Assembly: GCA_036500765.1 (NCBI GenBank)
Contig: DASYBM010000013.1
Span: forward strand, 154,190-218,189
DNA: 64,000 nt
Direction of reading: 5' to 3'
From: Candidatus Sulfotelmatobacter sp.
GTDB lineage: Bacteria > Acidobacteriota > Terriglobia > Terriglobales > Acidobacteriaceae
This document shows positions 47,500-56,904 of this stretch, one piece after another (position 1 is the stretch's first letter; each line of letters begins with the position of its first letter). The position numbers were made by a program, and so were the translations under genes. The notes beneath the pieces were generated by a model that was not told the DNA's origin, ran no database searches, and saw only the letters and a program-made list of their open reading frames with translations.

Positions 47500-47760
47500 G
47501 TGTTAATGATTCGTCTGGCGCGCCGTGGTGCGCGCAAACAACCGCACTATCGCATCGTGGTGATTGAGAAGGCGCGCGCCCGCAACGGCCGTCCGGTGGA
47601 AGTGGTCGGGACCTACAATCCCCGCACCAATCCCGCCAGCGTCGAGATGAAGCGCGATCGCGTCGAGTACTGGGTGTCGAAGGGCGCGCAAATGTCGGAG
47701 CGCGTCGGCAAACTGTTCTCGAAGACCCCGGCTCCGGCCGCTGCCGGCTCCGCCGCCTAG
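47500..47760 (+). CDS. rpsP: Ribosomal protein S16
   Basis: The 86-residue protein reads MLMIRLARRGARKQPHYRIVVIEKARARNGRPVEVVGTYNP split here by motif, and ends Ala-rich. The GTG at 47500 is chosen because AAGGAT lies 9 bases upstream; an ATG six bases later is possible. It is the first gene of the translation operon that continues khpA, rimM, trmD and rplS. Confidence 0.93.
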   Translation: MLMIRLARRGARKQPHYRIVVIEKARARNGRPVEVVGTYNPRTNPASVEMKRDRVEYWVSKGAQMSERVGKLFSKTPAPAAAGSAA

Positions 47761-47785
47761 TTCGGCTGCCCAACGATGTGCCGAG

Positions 47786-47860
47786 GATTCGTATCAGGGC
47801 ACGACTTTTAGTCGTGCCGTATACGCCGCAACAGACTGCGGCTTCAGCCACTGAGGGCCG
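47786..47860. repeat. Partial copy of the GATTCGTATCAGGGCA repeat family
   Basis: GATTCGTATCAGGGCACGAC and TTTTA then GTCGTGCC (hairpin 47798-47818) match the left end of the element at 59727. GCGGCTTCAGCCACTGAGGG then matches its inner palindrome. It lies between rpsP and khpA and would be transcribed within the operon. Confidence 0.75.
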
Positions 47861-47906
47861 CCCGACGGGCGTGTTGAATTCATTTCCACGGGTGAGAATT
47901 ACTCTT

Positions 47907-48149
47907 ATGACTGAGACCTCAGGAAACGTCGTAACGCTCGTCGAGCTGATTGCGAAGTCGCTGGTCGACGCTCCCGACGAAGTTTTCGTCGAGAAATTCG
48001 ACGACGACGTAATCGAACTCGAAGTCGCGGAAAGCGATGTGGGCAAAGTAATCGGACGCCAGGGCCGGACCGCTCGCGCCCTGCGCGCCTTGTTGAGTGC
48101 CGCCGGCCATCGCGCCCGTAAGCGCTATACGCTCGAAATTCTCGAGTAA
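47907..48149 (+). CDS. khpA: KhpA-like KH-domain RNA-binding protein
   Basis: The 80-residue protein has a single KH domain with the loop VGKVIGRQGRTARALRAL, followed by AAGHRARKRYTLEILE. This small KH protein sits between rpsP and rimM in many bacteria and helps RNA metabolism. The ATG at 47907 is preferred because the open frame upstream runs through the repeat at 47786. Confidence 0.9.
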   Translation: MTETSGNVVTLVELIAKSLVDAPDEVFVEKFDDDVIELEVAESDVGKVIGRQGRTARALRALLSAAGHRARKRYTLEILE

Positions 48150-48152
48150 GGT

Positions 48153-48758
48153 ATGGCCGATGCGCGCGGCGAGTTCATCACCCTGGCCCGCGTCGTGAAG
48201 ACGCAAGGCCGACACGGCGAGGTTGCAGCGGAAGTTCACAGCAACGTGCCGGAACGCTTCGCCGCAGGCATGAAGTTGTTCGCGCTGGCAAAGTCGGCGC
48301 TCGCCAAGCCCGAAGATACAAGGCGCGAACTGGAAGTAGAAGATTTGTGGCCGCATAAAGGTCTGGTCGTTCTGAAGTTTCGCGGTGTTGATTCGATGAA
48401 CGACGCCGAGTTGCTGATCGGCTCTGAGTTGCAGGTTCCGAAAACCGAACGCGCGCAACTGGAAGCGGGCTGGACCTACGTAAGCGATCTAATCGGATGC
48501 ACAGTTTTCGATCACATCCGCGAAATCGGACGGATCGAAGACCTTCAGTTCGGAGCCGGCGAAGCCCCGCTGCTGATCGTTGACAACAAAGAAGGCAAGA
48601 AGTTCGACGTGCCCTTCGCTGAAGCGTATCTCGAGGGTGTAGATATAGCGCATCGTCAGGTGCGGATGAATTTGCCGGAGGGTCTGTTAGAAGTAAACGC
48701 CCCAGTAACGCCAGAAGAAAAGCAGGAACAGCAGTCAGAAAGAAATAAAAAGCATTGA
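48153..48758 (+). CDS. rimM: Ribosome maturation factor RimM
   Basis: The 201-residue protein binds the S19 protein during 30S assembly. It has LARVVKTQGRHGEVAAEV at the N-terminus, WPHKGLVVLKFRGVDSMNDAELLIG in the first barrel and the PRC-barrel segment DLIGCTVFD, PLLIVDNKEGKKFDVPFAEAYLEGVD. The Glu/Gln-rich tail is longer than usual. It follows khpA after 3 bases. Confidence 0.93.
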   Translation: MADARGEFITLARVVKTQGRHGEVAAEVHSNVPERFAAGMKLFALAKSALAKPEDTRRELEVEDLWPHKGLVVLKFRGVDSMNDAELLIGSELQVPKTERAQLEAGWTYVSDLIGCTVFDHIREIGRIEDLQFGAGEAPLLIVDNKEGKKFDVPFAEAYLEGVDIAHRQVRMNLPEGLLEVNAPVTPEEKQEQQSERNKKH

Positions 48759-48817
48759 GCAGGTTTCTTTGTGAACCTCAGTGCCCTCTGTGGTTAAGGG
48801 TTTAAGTTTTCAGGTCC

Positions 48818-49648
<831 letters not shown>

Positions 49649-49658
49649 AATGGTCGTA

Positions 49659-49731
49659 GGTCTTAGGGCGTAGCTCTTAGTTCAAGGCCAACGACCGACG
49701 ACTAACGACCGACGACCGACGACCGACGATT
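49659..49731. repeat. Intergenic low-complexity repeat, GACCGACGA family
   Basis: The right part is tandem copies of CGACCGACGA from about 49689 to 49731, and the left part is GGTCGTAGGTCTTAGGGCG. The two are roughly complementary. The element fills the trmD-rplS spacer and is transcribed in the operon. Confidence 0.55.
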
Positions 49732-49752
49732 TTTCACCAAGGATAAACGACA

Positions 49753-50103
49753 ATGTCAAACCTAATCATCGAAAAGCTGCTGGCCAAATCGCAACGCACC
49801 GACATCCCCGGCTTCCATCCCGGTGACACCGTTCGAGTTCACGTCAAGATCAAAGAAGGCGACAAAGAACGCGTGCAGGCCTTCGAAGGCGTGGTCATCA
49901 AGCGAGACAACGGTCCGCAAGCCAGCTTCACCGTCCGCAAGATCAGCTTTGGCCAGGGCGTGGAACGTATCTTCCCGATCAATTCCAAGGTGGTCGACAA
50001 GGTGGAACTAATGCGCTCGTCCAAGGTTCGGCGCGCCCGACTGTTCTACCTGCGCGGATTGAGGGGCAAGGCCGCCCGCCTGCGCGACGTTGAAAAGAGC
50101 TAA
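49753..50103 (+). CDS. rplS: Ribosomal protein L19
   Basis: The 116-residue protein has [29 protein letters not shown] and [18 protein letters not shown], then [23 protein letters not shown]. It lies at the interface of the two subunits. It is the last gene of the operon before a terminator at 50183. Confidence 0.97.
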   Translation: MSNLIIEKLLAKSQRTDIPGFHPGDTVRVHVKIKEGDKERVQAFEGVVIKRDNGPQASFTVRKISFGQGVERIFPINSKVVDKVELMRSSKVRRARLFYLRGLRGKAARLRDVEKS

Positions 50104-50182
50104 CGGTTCTGCTGTGTAGTTTCGCTTGTGTGGGGCCGGGTCGGAGCTTACCCTGCGCGAAGTCGAAGGGATACGGCCACTG

Positions 50183-50206
50183 CCAGGCAAGAACTCGCCT
50201 GGTTTT
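50183..50206 (+). terminator. Terminator after rplS
   Basis: CCAGGC and GCCTGG (50183-50188, 50197-50202) form a stem followed by TTTT. A degraded GCGAAGTCGAAGG unit lies just before it at about 50157-50169. Confidence 0.6.
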
Positions 50207-50228
50207 GCTTGACGCCGTTCGTCGGCGA

Positions 50229-51014
50229 CTAGCTTGCCACTGCGGCCAGAGGCTCCCGCACTACTTCGACTTCGACGAACTCCTCGACCCGTTTCTTGCG
50301 GACTTTGCTCAACACATAACTAAGCAACGGCCGGTCGCCCCGGCGAATCTGCTGGAACTCCACACCCATGCTGAGATTGTCGACCAGATATTTCACCTGC
50401 GCCTTCACCGCTACGCTGATGTCGAACATGTTCAGCATAAGGCGGAAGTCGGTTCCGGGGCGCAGGATTTCCGTGGCAGAAATGCGCGCGCCATATTCGG
50501 AAATCTGCTGCACTTCGCCCGCTGCCCGCTGCACGCCGTCAATTACCTCGGCCTGGCCCTCGACGTAGAAGCGCGGCCGCCGCCGCCGGTTGGCATCGGG
50601 ACGCTCAAATCCACGCATTGACTTGCCGAGCATCGACCTGCCGACTGGGGCGTCAAGAATAACCGGCTGATACTGCTCCTGCATCTGACGCAATTCATCC
50701 TCCCACGGAGTCCTCCCCTCAACGCATTGCACCGAGAACTGGCCGCGCAACGGAGAATCCGGATGCCCGGACCACATCACCTGGCAGATAGCTTTGTTGC
50801 GCCCGCGCTCCACCATCACCAGATCGCCGACGTTGACCTGGCGCGAGCTGAGCAACCTTGCGCCGTGCGGGTGGATGTCATAGGTACATGCCGTCTCGCT
50901 GGCCCCGCGGCCTTCCTGGCCCATCAAGCTCCAGCGTACGGGTATCGCAAGGTGCACCACCTTGCCGGTGAGCAGCCCATTCTGTTTCTCTTGTGGATTG
51001 GATTTGTTTTGCAC
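50229..51014 (-). CDS. PilZ-domain protein
   Basis: The 261-residue soluble protein has two PilZ-like domains. The first (PVRWSLMG, DIHPHGARLLS) lacks the full motif. The second has NRRRRPRFYVEGQAEV with the c-di-GMP-binding Arg cluster and NLSMGVEFQQ as the (D/N)xSxxG motif. It should bind cyclic di-GMP; the effector target is unknown. It lies antisense to the translation operon. Confidence 0.85.
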   Translation of the reverse strand: MQNKSNPQEKQNGLLTGKVVHLAIPVRWSLMGQEGRGASETACTYDIHPHGARLLSSRQVNVGDLVMVERGRNKAICQVMWSGHPDSPLRGQFSVQCVEGRTPWEDELRQMQEQYQPVILDAPVGRSMLGKSMRGFERPDANRRRRPRFYVEGQAEVIDGVQRAAGEVQQISEYGARISATEILRPGTDFRLMLNMFDISVAVKAQVKYLVDNLSMGVEFQQIRRGDRPLLSYVLSKVRKKRVEEFVEVEVVREPLAAVAS

Positions 51015-51176
51015 AGCGACCTCTCCGCACTTGCTCTCGACTTGAGATGAAGTTACCAGTACATGTCCGGTCGGACAATGTACGTGCGTAATCTCAGTAT
51101 GGTTACTGAGCGGTATTACTACCGTGGCTCAGGGCTGGCCCGCAGGTGGGACGGCATCGGAAAAGCGGTGGGCTAA

Positions 51177-51270
51177 GGGAAAAGTGGGCCTGGCGGGGAA
51201 AGTGGGGGCGGAAGGAAAAGTGGGGGCGGAAGGAAAAGTGGGGGGCTGGCGGGAAAGTGGGAAGCTAAAG
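51177..51270. repeat. Short tandem repeat GGAAAAGTGGGGGCGGAA
   Basis: About five units of 18-19 bases share GGAAAAGTGGG, with two adjacent units identical (GGAAAAGTGGGGGCGGAA). The number of copies may vary between strains. Confidence 0.8.
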
Positions 51271-51275
51271 GATTT

Positions 51276-51301
51276 GTCATTCCGAGCGAAGCGAGGAATC
51301 T
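51276..51301 (+). repeat. Half unit of the GTCATCCTGA repeat family, copy E
   Basis: GTCATTCCGAGCGAAG followed by CGAGGAATCT matches a single unit of the family. It lies 60 bases upstream of rnhB. Confidence 0.6.
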
Positions 51302-51362
51302 GCTTTTTGCTTGCAGGATTTCGCACACTCGACGAAGATGTTGGACAACTGCCCATTTTGCG

Positions 51363-52088
51363 ATGAAGTCGCCGCCTGCACGAACGCTGTCGCCCTCCGC
51401 CGCCAAGTTGCGCCTGCTGAAAAAACTACGCTGCACGTTGCGCTATGAAAAGAAGGCCTGGGCGTCGGGCGCGCGCCTGGTCGCGGGGGTGGACGAAGTC
51501 GGCCGCGGATCTCTGTTCGGATGCGTCGTGGCAGCGGCTGTAATCCTTGACCCGGCATACCGGGTGCGCGGGCTGCGCGACTCGAAGCTACTCTTGCCGG
51601 AGCGGCGGGAAGTACTGGCGGAGCGCATCCGCGAACACGCGGTCGCGTGGGCCGTGGCGGCGGTGGACGCAGCCCGCATCGATCAGATCAACATTTATCA
51701 CGCGTCGCGGGCGGCCATGCGCGATGCGGTCATGCGCCTGGCGCCCGCGGCCGACCACTTGCTGGTCGATGCCTTGCGCCTGGATTGCGCGCAGCCGCAA
51801 TACCCCATTATCCATGGCGACGCGCTCTCGGCGTCGATCGCAGCCGCATCCATCCTGGCCAAAGTCGAGCGCGACCGCATGATGTGCGACTGGGACGCCG
51901 TCTTTCCCGCCTACGGGTTGGCCTCGCACAAGGGATACTGCACCCCGAAACATCTGGCTGCGTTACGCACGCTGGGGCCGACGCCGTTGCATCGCCAGTC
52001 CTTCGCTCCAGTGTGGCAGAATCCGGTGCCCCAAGACGCCTTCGACTTCATGCAGGACGACGAACTGGTCGTGGAGGCAGCGGGGTAA
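51363..52088 (+). CDS. rnhB: Ribonuclease HII
   Basis: The 241-residue enzyme removes ribonucleotides from DNA hybrids. LVAGVDEVGRGSLFG holds the first catalytic Asp and Glu, LVDALRLD the next Asp, and IAAASILAKVERDRMM and SHKGYCTPKH complete the fold. The N-terminal 35 residues before LVAGVDE are somewhat longer than usual, so the true start may be downstream. Confidence 0.93.
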   Translation: MKSPPARTLSPSAAKLRLLKKLRCTLRYEKKAWASGARLVAGVDEVGRGSLFGCVVAAAVILDPAYRVRGLRDSKLLLPERREVLAERIREHAVAWAVAAVDAARIDQINIYHASRAAMRDAVMRLAPAADHLLVDALRLDCAQPQYPIIHGDALSASIAAASILAKVERDRMMCDWDAVFPAYGLASHKGYCTPKHLAALRTLGPTPLHRQSFAPVWQNPVPQDAFDFMQDDELVVEAAG

Positions 52089-52106
52089 GTTTTGCAAGTT
52101 TTGCAC

Positions 52107-52130
52107 AAGTGTTCCTGCAGGAACACTTTT
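52107..52130 (+). terminator. Palindrome after rnhB, probable terminator
   Basis: AAGTGTTCC and GGAACACTT flank TGCA and are followed by TT. It could alternatively be an operator of the BrnA-like gene just downstream. Confidence 0.6.
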
Positions 52131-52173
52131 ATTACGAGTGCGTACGTACAAATGAATAAGTATAGTGAGGCAA

Positions 52174-52473
52174 ATGGCACAGAAAAAACGACTTACGAAA
52201 AAAGCAAGAAATGCCAGGCGCAGCGGGAAAAATGCGAGCGCGCGGCGGCGAACTGGGCGCACCGGTTTGAGCCTATCAGCCTCGGTCGAATCGTCGAATC
52301 CGGTCTCGATGAGAGAAGTGCTGGAGTTCTACAAGCCAATCAAGAAGCCGGTCACATTGCGTCTGGATGCCGACGTGCTGGCCTGGTTCAAACGCGACGG
52401 GCGCCGCTACCAGACACGGATCAACGGCGCACTGCGGATAGTGATGGAACGGGAGATGAATGAGTCAGAATGA
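52174..52473 (+). CDS. BrnA-like antitoxin, apparently orphan
   Basis: The protein (about 99 residues from ATG 52174; a GTG nine bases upstream is possible) has a basic N-terminus and the BrnA signature KKPVTLRLDADVLAWFKRDGRRYQTRINGALRIVM. BrnA normally follows a BrnT toxin gene. No BrnT frame is visible upstream, so the antitoxin appears to be a remnant or to act with another toxin. A frameshifted higA follows. Confidence 0.8.
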   Translation: MAQKKRLTKKARNARRSGKNASARRRTGRTGLSLSASVESSNPVSMREVLEFYKPIKKPVTLRLDADVLAWFKRDGRRYQTRINGALRIVMEREMNESE

Positions 52474-52491
52474 TTGTCACCAGGAGTCGAA

Positions 52492-52763
52492 ATGGCCAGA
52501 TCGAAGAAGCTGTTCGCCGTGCATCGGGGAGAAATCCTGAAGACGGAATTTATGGAGCCGTTGGGTATTAGCGCGTATGCTTTGGCAAGAACCTCGATTT
52601 CCTCGGTACTTACGAAGTAGTTCGCGGTGAGCGGGCGATCAGCGCGGATACTGCCATTCGGTTGGGAAAATATTTCAATCTGCCGGCGCAGTTCTGGCTC
52701 AATCTACAGAATGACTACGACGTGAGGATCGCAGCGGGCGGGCGAAGTGGCCAACGGGGTTAG
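52492..52763 (+). pseudogene. Frameshifted HigA-type antitoxin
   Basis: The gene starts with ATG after AGGAG and reads MARSKKLFAVHRGEILKTEFMEPLGISAYALA, a normal HigA beginning. It then meets a TAG at about 52618. The second half continues in another frame as EVVRGERAISADTAIRLGKYFNLPAQFWLNLQNDYDV, the expected C-terminal half. A one-base deletion near 52585-52590, and possibly more, explains this. No HigB toxin gene is adjacent. Confidence 0.85.
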
Positions 52764-53103
52764 GCCCTGCAGCAGGGCCCAGCTTCCGCCTCCAGTCGCT
52801 AGGGCTGGCAACTCCGAACGATTGCATTCCGACCTGACGTTGCCGATGAAAATCTGATGTCGCACGAGCCCTCTCGGCTGGGTTACGAAAGTGGAACAAG
52901 CTTTTTTGCCAGGGGTCGAATGCCCGGTACTGACCATGGGCATCTTACAAGGACTTAGGCGCGGGATGTTACGAAATCGGAACGCAAAAGGAGCAGGAGC
53001 GATTTTGCACAGTTAAGGCCGCTATCATGCCGTCCGTCGCGAATTCGAGGTCGCACAGTTCCGACAGTATTCGAGTGCTGTGCGAAGATAATTGGGAGGG
53101 ACG
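52764..53103. other. Intergenic region after higA pseudogene
   Basis: This 340-base stretch begins with a hairpin GGCCCTGC…AGGGCC at about 52762-52779. Open frames on both strands are short and of biased composition, and none has a good ribosome binding site. It may hold a decayed repeat, but I cannot assign one. GGGAGG at 53095-53100 is the ribosome binding site of the next gene. Confidence 0.45.
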
Positions 53104-53511
53104 ATGAAATTGATATTGCTAGAGCTGGTGTTTTTGCTTGGTCTGAGCGGGGCCCTCTGTCATGCTTGCATGGAGACCCCAACTGTCTACGACATCTACT
53201 GCGAAGGGCCGAACTGTTCCGGCTCGGGGCAGATTATCGAGCCTGGGCCCGACTTCGCGTATGGGCAGTTTCCAATACTGGGATCTGTGCTATGCTGCGG
53301 CGAGAGTCAGCCCTCCGTGATTGGCGCTTACGGCAACTGTGTGGGAGCCGCCTTAAAGGTGCCTCGCGGAGAAAAGCGGTATGTTCAGCTAGCCGATTAC
53401 TTAATCCCAGATTGTCGCGGTAGTTTCCGCCTACACCGGGGCTCCCGCCGCGACGGCTTTAGACCCGTGCCTGGTTTTGCTGGAATGATCGTGCGTAGGC
53501 AGGGGAGTTAG
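53104..53511 (+). CDS. Small secreted cysteine-rich hypothetical protein
   Basis: The 135-residue protein has a signal peptide (LILLELVFLLGLSGALCHA) and about eight Cys in the mature part, such as CMETP, CEGPNC and LCCGES. Disulfide bonds are likely. I do not recognise a family. The ATG at 53104 follows GGGAGG. It is directly followed by another secreted-protein gene, 2 bases after its stop. Confidence 0.65.
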   Translation: MKLILLELVFLLGLSGALCHACMETPTVYDIYCEGPNCSGSGQIIEPGPDFAYGQFPILGSVLCCGESQPSVIGAYGNCVGAALKVPRGEKRYVQLADYLIPDCRGSFRLHRGSRRDGFRPVPGFAGMIVRRQGS

Positions 53512-53513
53512 CC

Positions 53514-54608
53514 GTGTTGAACATCTTCCGAGTAGCAGTTCTAATCTTGCTATTGATCCAGGTGGGGGCTTCCCAAGACAAAGCGGCGAGATCCCGACCG
53601 GCGGCACCGCGGGCACCCACGCCTCTCTTTGATGTCGTCTTTGAGAGGGGCGAGCCCCTCGGGGGGTTGAAGGCTACTCCTGTGATGATGCTCCCGTTCG
53701 AGTGCACCGAAGACGGCACGGTGTTCGTGGGGATGTTCGATCCCGCGCCGGTTGTCAACTTCCAGGATTTAAGCGGTCGTTTCCTTGCTGCGATTCCCCG
53801 GTCCGGCGAGGTCCAAAAGTACCGACTCGCGGAGGCGCCCGGCCTTTACGACATTCAAGAACGCAGCCATTCGGTAAGCTCGTCCGGTCTTTTTTTTCTG
53901 GTTCGCGCGTCGCCTGATAGTAAACCAGAACAGCCCACTGCCGCGGTCTATCACGACTATCTTGTCGCGTTTGACCGAAGCGGCCAGTACCGGGGAAAGA
54001 TGCAAATTCAGGACGACTTCCGCGCTTCCGAGGTGGGCGTTCTCGAGTCTGGCAATATTCTAATCTACGGATTTGCTGAAGCTGACCACGCACCGAAGCT
54101 CGCCTTTTTTAAAGACGATGGGACCCTGCTTCGCATGTTGCGCCCGGCAAGAGGAGCGATGCGTAAGTCAGCCCTCAGCAAAGGGCCCGGTAACGCAGAC
54201 TCCGCTAACGTCGATTCCGGAGTCTACGTAGTGGCCCCGGTTCAGTTGGTCCCCCAAAAGTCTTCCGTCTTCGTTCTTCAGAGGGGCGCAGATCTGCCCC
54301 TGCTGGAGGTTAAAGAAGGCGGCGGGGTCCGAGCGCTCTATCCAAGACTACCTCCAAATACAAAGTTCGATAGGATCGTTGTCAGCAACCGCGACCTCTA
54401 TCTGCACGTCAGTTCGGGAAAACGCAGCTTCATTTACCAGATTGACCCGCTGTCAGGCGAGGTTTTAAAGCGCTTCAGAGTCGATAGCGACGAAAGCGGG
54501 AATAATGTCGCTTGCGTCTACGATGGAGAGTTTCTCTCCTTCGCACACGATTGGGAGCACGGCCGTTTTCTCATTCCGTTGCTGGGAACTGAGGCGTCGG
54601 CTAAGTGA
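53514..54608 (+). CDS. Secreted propeller-like hypothetical protein
   Basis: The 364-residue protein has an N-terminal signal (MLNIFRVAVLILLLIQVGASQ). Its body contains repeated strand pairs such as VFVGMFDPAPVVNFQDLSGRF, YLVAFDRSGQYRGKMQI and FIYQIDPLSGEVLKRFRV, which suggests a beta-propeller. The function is unknown. The start is a GTG two bases after the preceding stop, so the two genes are likely cotranscribed. Confidence 0.7.
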   Translation: MLNIFRVAVLILLLIQVGASQDKAARSRPAAPRAPTPLFDVVFERGEPLGGLKATPVMMLPFECTEDGTVFVGMFDPAPVVNFQDLSGRFLAAIPRSGEVQKYRLAEAPGLYDIQERSHSVSSSGLFFLVRASPDSKPEQPTAAVYHDYLVAFDRSGQYRGKMQIQDDFRASEVGVLESGNILIYGFAEADHAPKLAFFKDDGTLLRMLRPARGAMRKSALSKGPGNADSANVDSGVYVVAPVQLVPQKSSVFVLQRGADLPLLEVKEGGGVRALYPRLPPNTKFDRIVVSNRDLYLHVSSGKRSFIYQIDPLSGEVLKRFRVDSDESGNNVACVYDGEFLSFAHDWEHGRFLIPLLGTEASAK

Positions 54609-54660
54609 CTCATCCCGGGAGTGATTACGCTGCTTCCGTCTGGTTGATGGACGCAGGTGG

Positions 54661-56853
54661 TTACTGCAGACTGTAGTTCAACTCGCCAATGAGTTTTGTG
54701 TTCTTCTCCAGGGCGCGCTGCAGGATTTCTGCTTGCTGCTTCGCCGTCGGCCAGTCTTGGGCTTCGACCGCTTCGGTCAATCCGGGTAACTCCAGGTGGG
54801 CGTAGGTGAAGCGGGCGCCGTAGAGGATATGTTTGAACCATGGGCGGCCGGGGATGCCGTCGGGGTTTAGCCAGTTGCGCTCGACTTGCATCATGCCGTG
54901 GTTGAGGGTTAGCGCGAACTGGGGATCGATTGGGCCGGAAGCGAGTTTGCGGCTTAGGGAATCGTTTAGCTTTTTTCCGGCGACTTCGAAGGCGTCGATA
55001 GCATCTTGCACCGGCTTCAGATCCAGCGGCGGCGACTGCCGGGCTTCGCCCGGCTGGACAGCCGAGGGCGGCTGTCCCCACATGTGATTTGCTTTAGCGA
55101 GATCATCCACGAACTGGCGGATGTTGCTGCCGTAGTTGGCGAAGTCAAAAGGGAGCAGATCAGCATTCGCGAGGCGCAGAGCGGTCACGCCCCACAGCTG
55201 CGACATGAGCGTGTGATAGCGGTAGCCGGGATCGCCGAAGTGGTTCATCCAGTAAAAGTCGTCGTAGCCGGAATGGTAGACGCCGTAGTCGCCGTCGAAC
55301 TGCAAGCCGATCACGGGCATGCCGACGAAATTCAGAAACACCGTATGGTCCGAGCCGCTGCCGATGCGGGTGTCGGCGAGACCGGAATCTTTGACTCCGG
55401 AATCGTTCATCTGGCCAGTTTGCGTGCCTTCTTCTTTTTCGCGCTCTGCCGTGACTTTCCAGGCGTCGTAGAGGCTCTTGCCGGATGAATCCTGAAGCGT
55501 GCGGCTGGTTTCGACCAGCAAGGGCGCGAGCGAGGCGACGGCCTGCCCGTGGAAGTTGGGGCCTGATGTGGCTTCGTCGACGTTAATATAAGCGACGGCT
55601 TTGGCGCGGAGTTCGTCGGCAAATTGTTCTCCCCACTCGGTGGAGCCGGTGAGGCCGATCTCTTCTCCGTCCCAACTACAGATCACGAGCGTGCGGCGCG
55701 GGCGCATGCCTTCTTTCGCGAGTTGTCCCATGGCCCGCGTCAATTCCATCATCGACGCGGTGCCGCTCGATGGGTCGACGCCGCCGAAGGCCCAGGCATC
55801 GCGGTGGTTGCCGAGCACGACCCATTCATCAGGCAGTTCCGCACCGCGGATGTGGCCTTCGACCACGTAGTAGGGCTGGATGCCGTTGTCCATTTCGATC
55901 TTCAGATGGACTTTCGCGCGCTCGCCGCCGAGGTGATACTGAAGGGGCAGTCCGCCTTGCCAATTTTCTGGCGCGACGGGACCGTCCATGTTTTCGAGCA
56001 GAGGCTTGGCGTCGTGCCAGGACAGCGGCAGCGCCATAATTTTCGGCGCCGATGCGGCTTGCTCAATGGGAATGCGCTTCGCGCCTGGGACAGAAGCCCA
56101 TCCCGGAGTGGTCGGGTCGCCGGGGACCATGAAGTCATAGGTAATCGAGCCGCGCTGAATTTTGTATTCCGGTCCCCACGGGCCATTGGGGCCGACTTTG
56201 CCTTTCTTGTAGCCGTCTTCTTGCGGATCGCTGTAGATCAGAATTGCGGCCGCGCCTTCGCGCTGCGCGGTCAGCGCTTTGAATCCGCGGTAGCTGTACG
56301 GGTTCGAGTAGCGGACAAGGACTATTTTTCCTTTGACGTTGATTCCATTCTTGCGCAGCAGATCGTAATCTTCGGGATTGCCGCTGTGCGCATAGACCAC
56401 AGGCGCGGTGATCTCGCCAGAGATTGACATGCCGAGCCATGCGCCGCTGATTGCGGGATTGTTGGAGTCGGCATCGCCGGCGATGGGTTGTTCACGCAGG
56501 ACTGCCCGGTAGTGGATGGGCGCGATTATTTCCAGCGACGCGCTTTTCGGATTGGTGCCGTAGACGTCGTAGCGGCGGATGACGACGTCTTCCAGTCCCT
56601 GCTTCTTCCATTCGGCGGCGATGTAGTCGGCGAGTTCGTTGTTGCGTTTCGATCCGGCGACGTGAGGTTCGGCGGTGAAGATGCGATGCTGGCGGCGTTC
56701 TTCATCGGGGGTGGGGATGGATTTATATTTCGTTTCCACGGCGGTTTCGTGGGCGGCTGAGGCGGGGGTAAAGCCGAGGATTTGGCCGCGGACTGAAGTG
56801 GCGAATAGAGCGGCGAGGCTGATGAGAGTGAGAGTAGCTCGGGTGTGGGTCAT
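54661..56853 (-). CDS. M28 peptidase, glutamate carboxypeptidase II-like, with embedded palindrome
   Basis: The 730-residue secreted enzyme has a signal peptide, a PA insert (VVYAHSGNPEDYDLLRKNG), and the zinc-binding core GNHRDAWAFGGVDPSSG, SWDGEEIGLTGS and SGSDHTVFLNFVG. A C-terminal dimerisation domain follows. It should remove C-terminal residues from peptides. Near residues 590-608 the sequence MWGQPPSAVQPGEARQSPP is encoded by two adjacent palindromes (55038-55077) and looks inserted. The ATG at 56853 is used; the frame upstream runs through a repeat. Confidence 0.9.
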   Translation of the reverse strand: MTHTRATLTLISLAALFATSVRGQILGFTPASAAHETAVETKYKSIPTPDEERRQHRIFTAEPHVAGSKRNNELADYIAAEWKKQGLEDVVIRRYDVYGTNPKSASLEIIAPIHYRAVLREQPIAGDADSNNPAISGAWLGMSISGEITAPVVYAHSGNPEDYDLLRKNGINVKGKIVLVRYSNPYSYRGFKALTAQREGAAAILIYSDPQEDGYKKGKVGPNGPWGPEYKIQRGSITYDFMVPGDPTTPGWASVPGAKRIPIEQAASAPKIMALPLSWHDAKPLLENMDGPVAPENWQGGLPLQYHLGGERAKVHLKIEMDNGIQPYYVVEGHIRGAELPDEWVVLGNHRDAWAFGGVDPSSGTASMMELTRAMGQLAKEGMRPRRTLVICSWDGEEIGLTGSTEWGEQFADELRAKAVAYINVDEATSGPNFHGQAVASLAPLLVETSRTLQDSSGKSLYDAWKVTAEREKEEGTQTGQMNDSGVKDSGLADTRIGSGSDHTVFLNFVGMPVIGLQFDGDYGVYHSGYDDFYWMNHFGDPGYRYHTLMSQLWGVTALRLANADLLPFDFANYGSNIRQFVDDLAKANHMWGQPPSAVQPGEARQSPPLDLKPVQDAIDAFEVAGKKLNDSLSRKLASGPIDPQFALTLNHGMMQVERNWLNPDGIPGRPWFKHILYGARFTYAHLELPGLTEAVEAQDWPTAKQQAEILQRALEKNTKLIGELNYSLQ
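55038..55077. repeat. Double palindrome inside the M28 peptidase gene
   Basis: GCCGGGC/GCCCGGC (55038-55054) and GGACAGCCG/CGGCTGTCC (55056-55077) lie side by side. The frame is kept, so they are read as protein. The sequence resembles short repeats common in related genomes as I recall them, which needs checking. Confidence 0.75.
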
Positions 56854-56904
56854 GGTTCTCGAGGACGCAGCTATGCTACAGCATCGGCTGTCAACACGAT
56901 CGTT

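Larger units (their letters stand above)
51015..51362. other. Intergenic region with short tandem repeat and half repeat unit
   Basis: This 348-base stretch holds about five units of an 18-19-base tandem repeat (51177-51270) and then a half unit of the GTCATCCTGA family (51276-51301). No coding sequence is supported; an open frame across the repeat is a product of the repetition. Confidence 0.6.

Noticed and set aside
51124..51366. An open frame with repeated GKVGAEGKVGAEG
   Set aside because: It is a translation of the short tandem repeat; no start signal and no family.
52704..52943. A minus-strand open frame in the spacer after higA
   Set aside because: No ribosome binding site and biased composition. 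It may be a decayed repeat, but I cannot show it.
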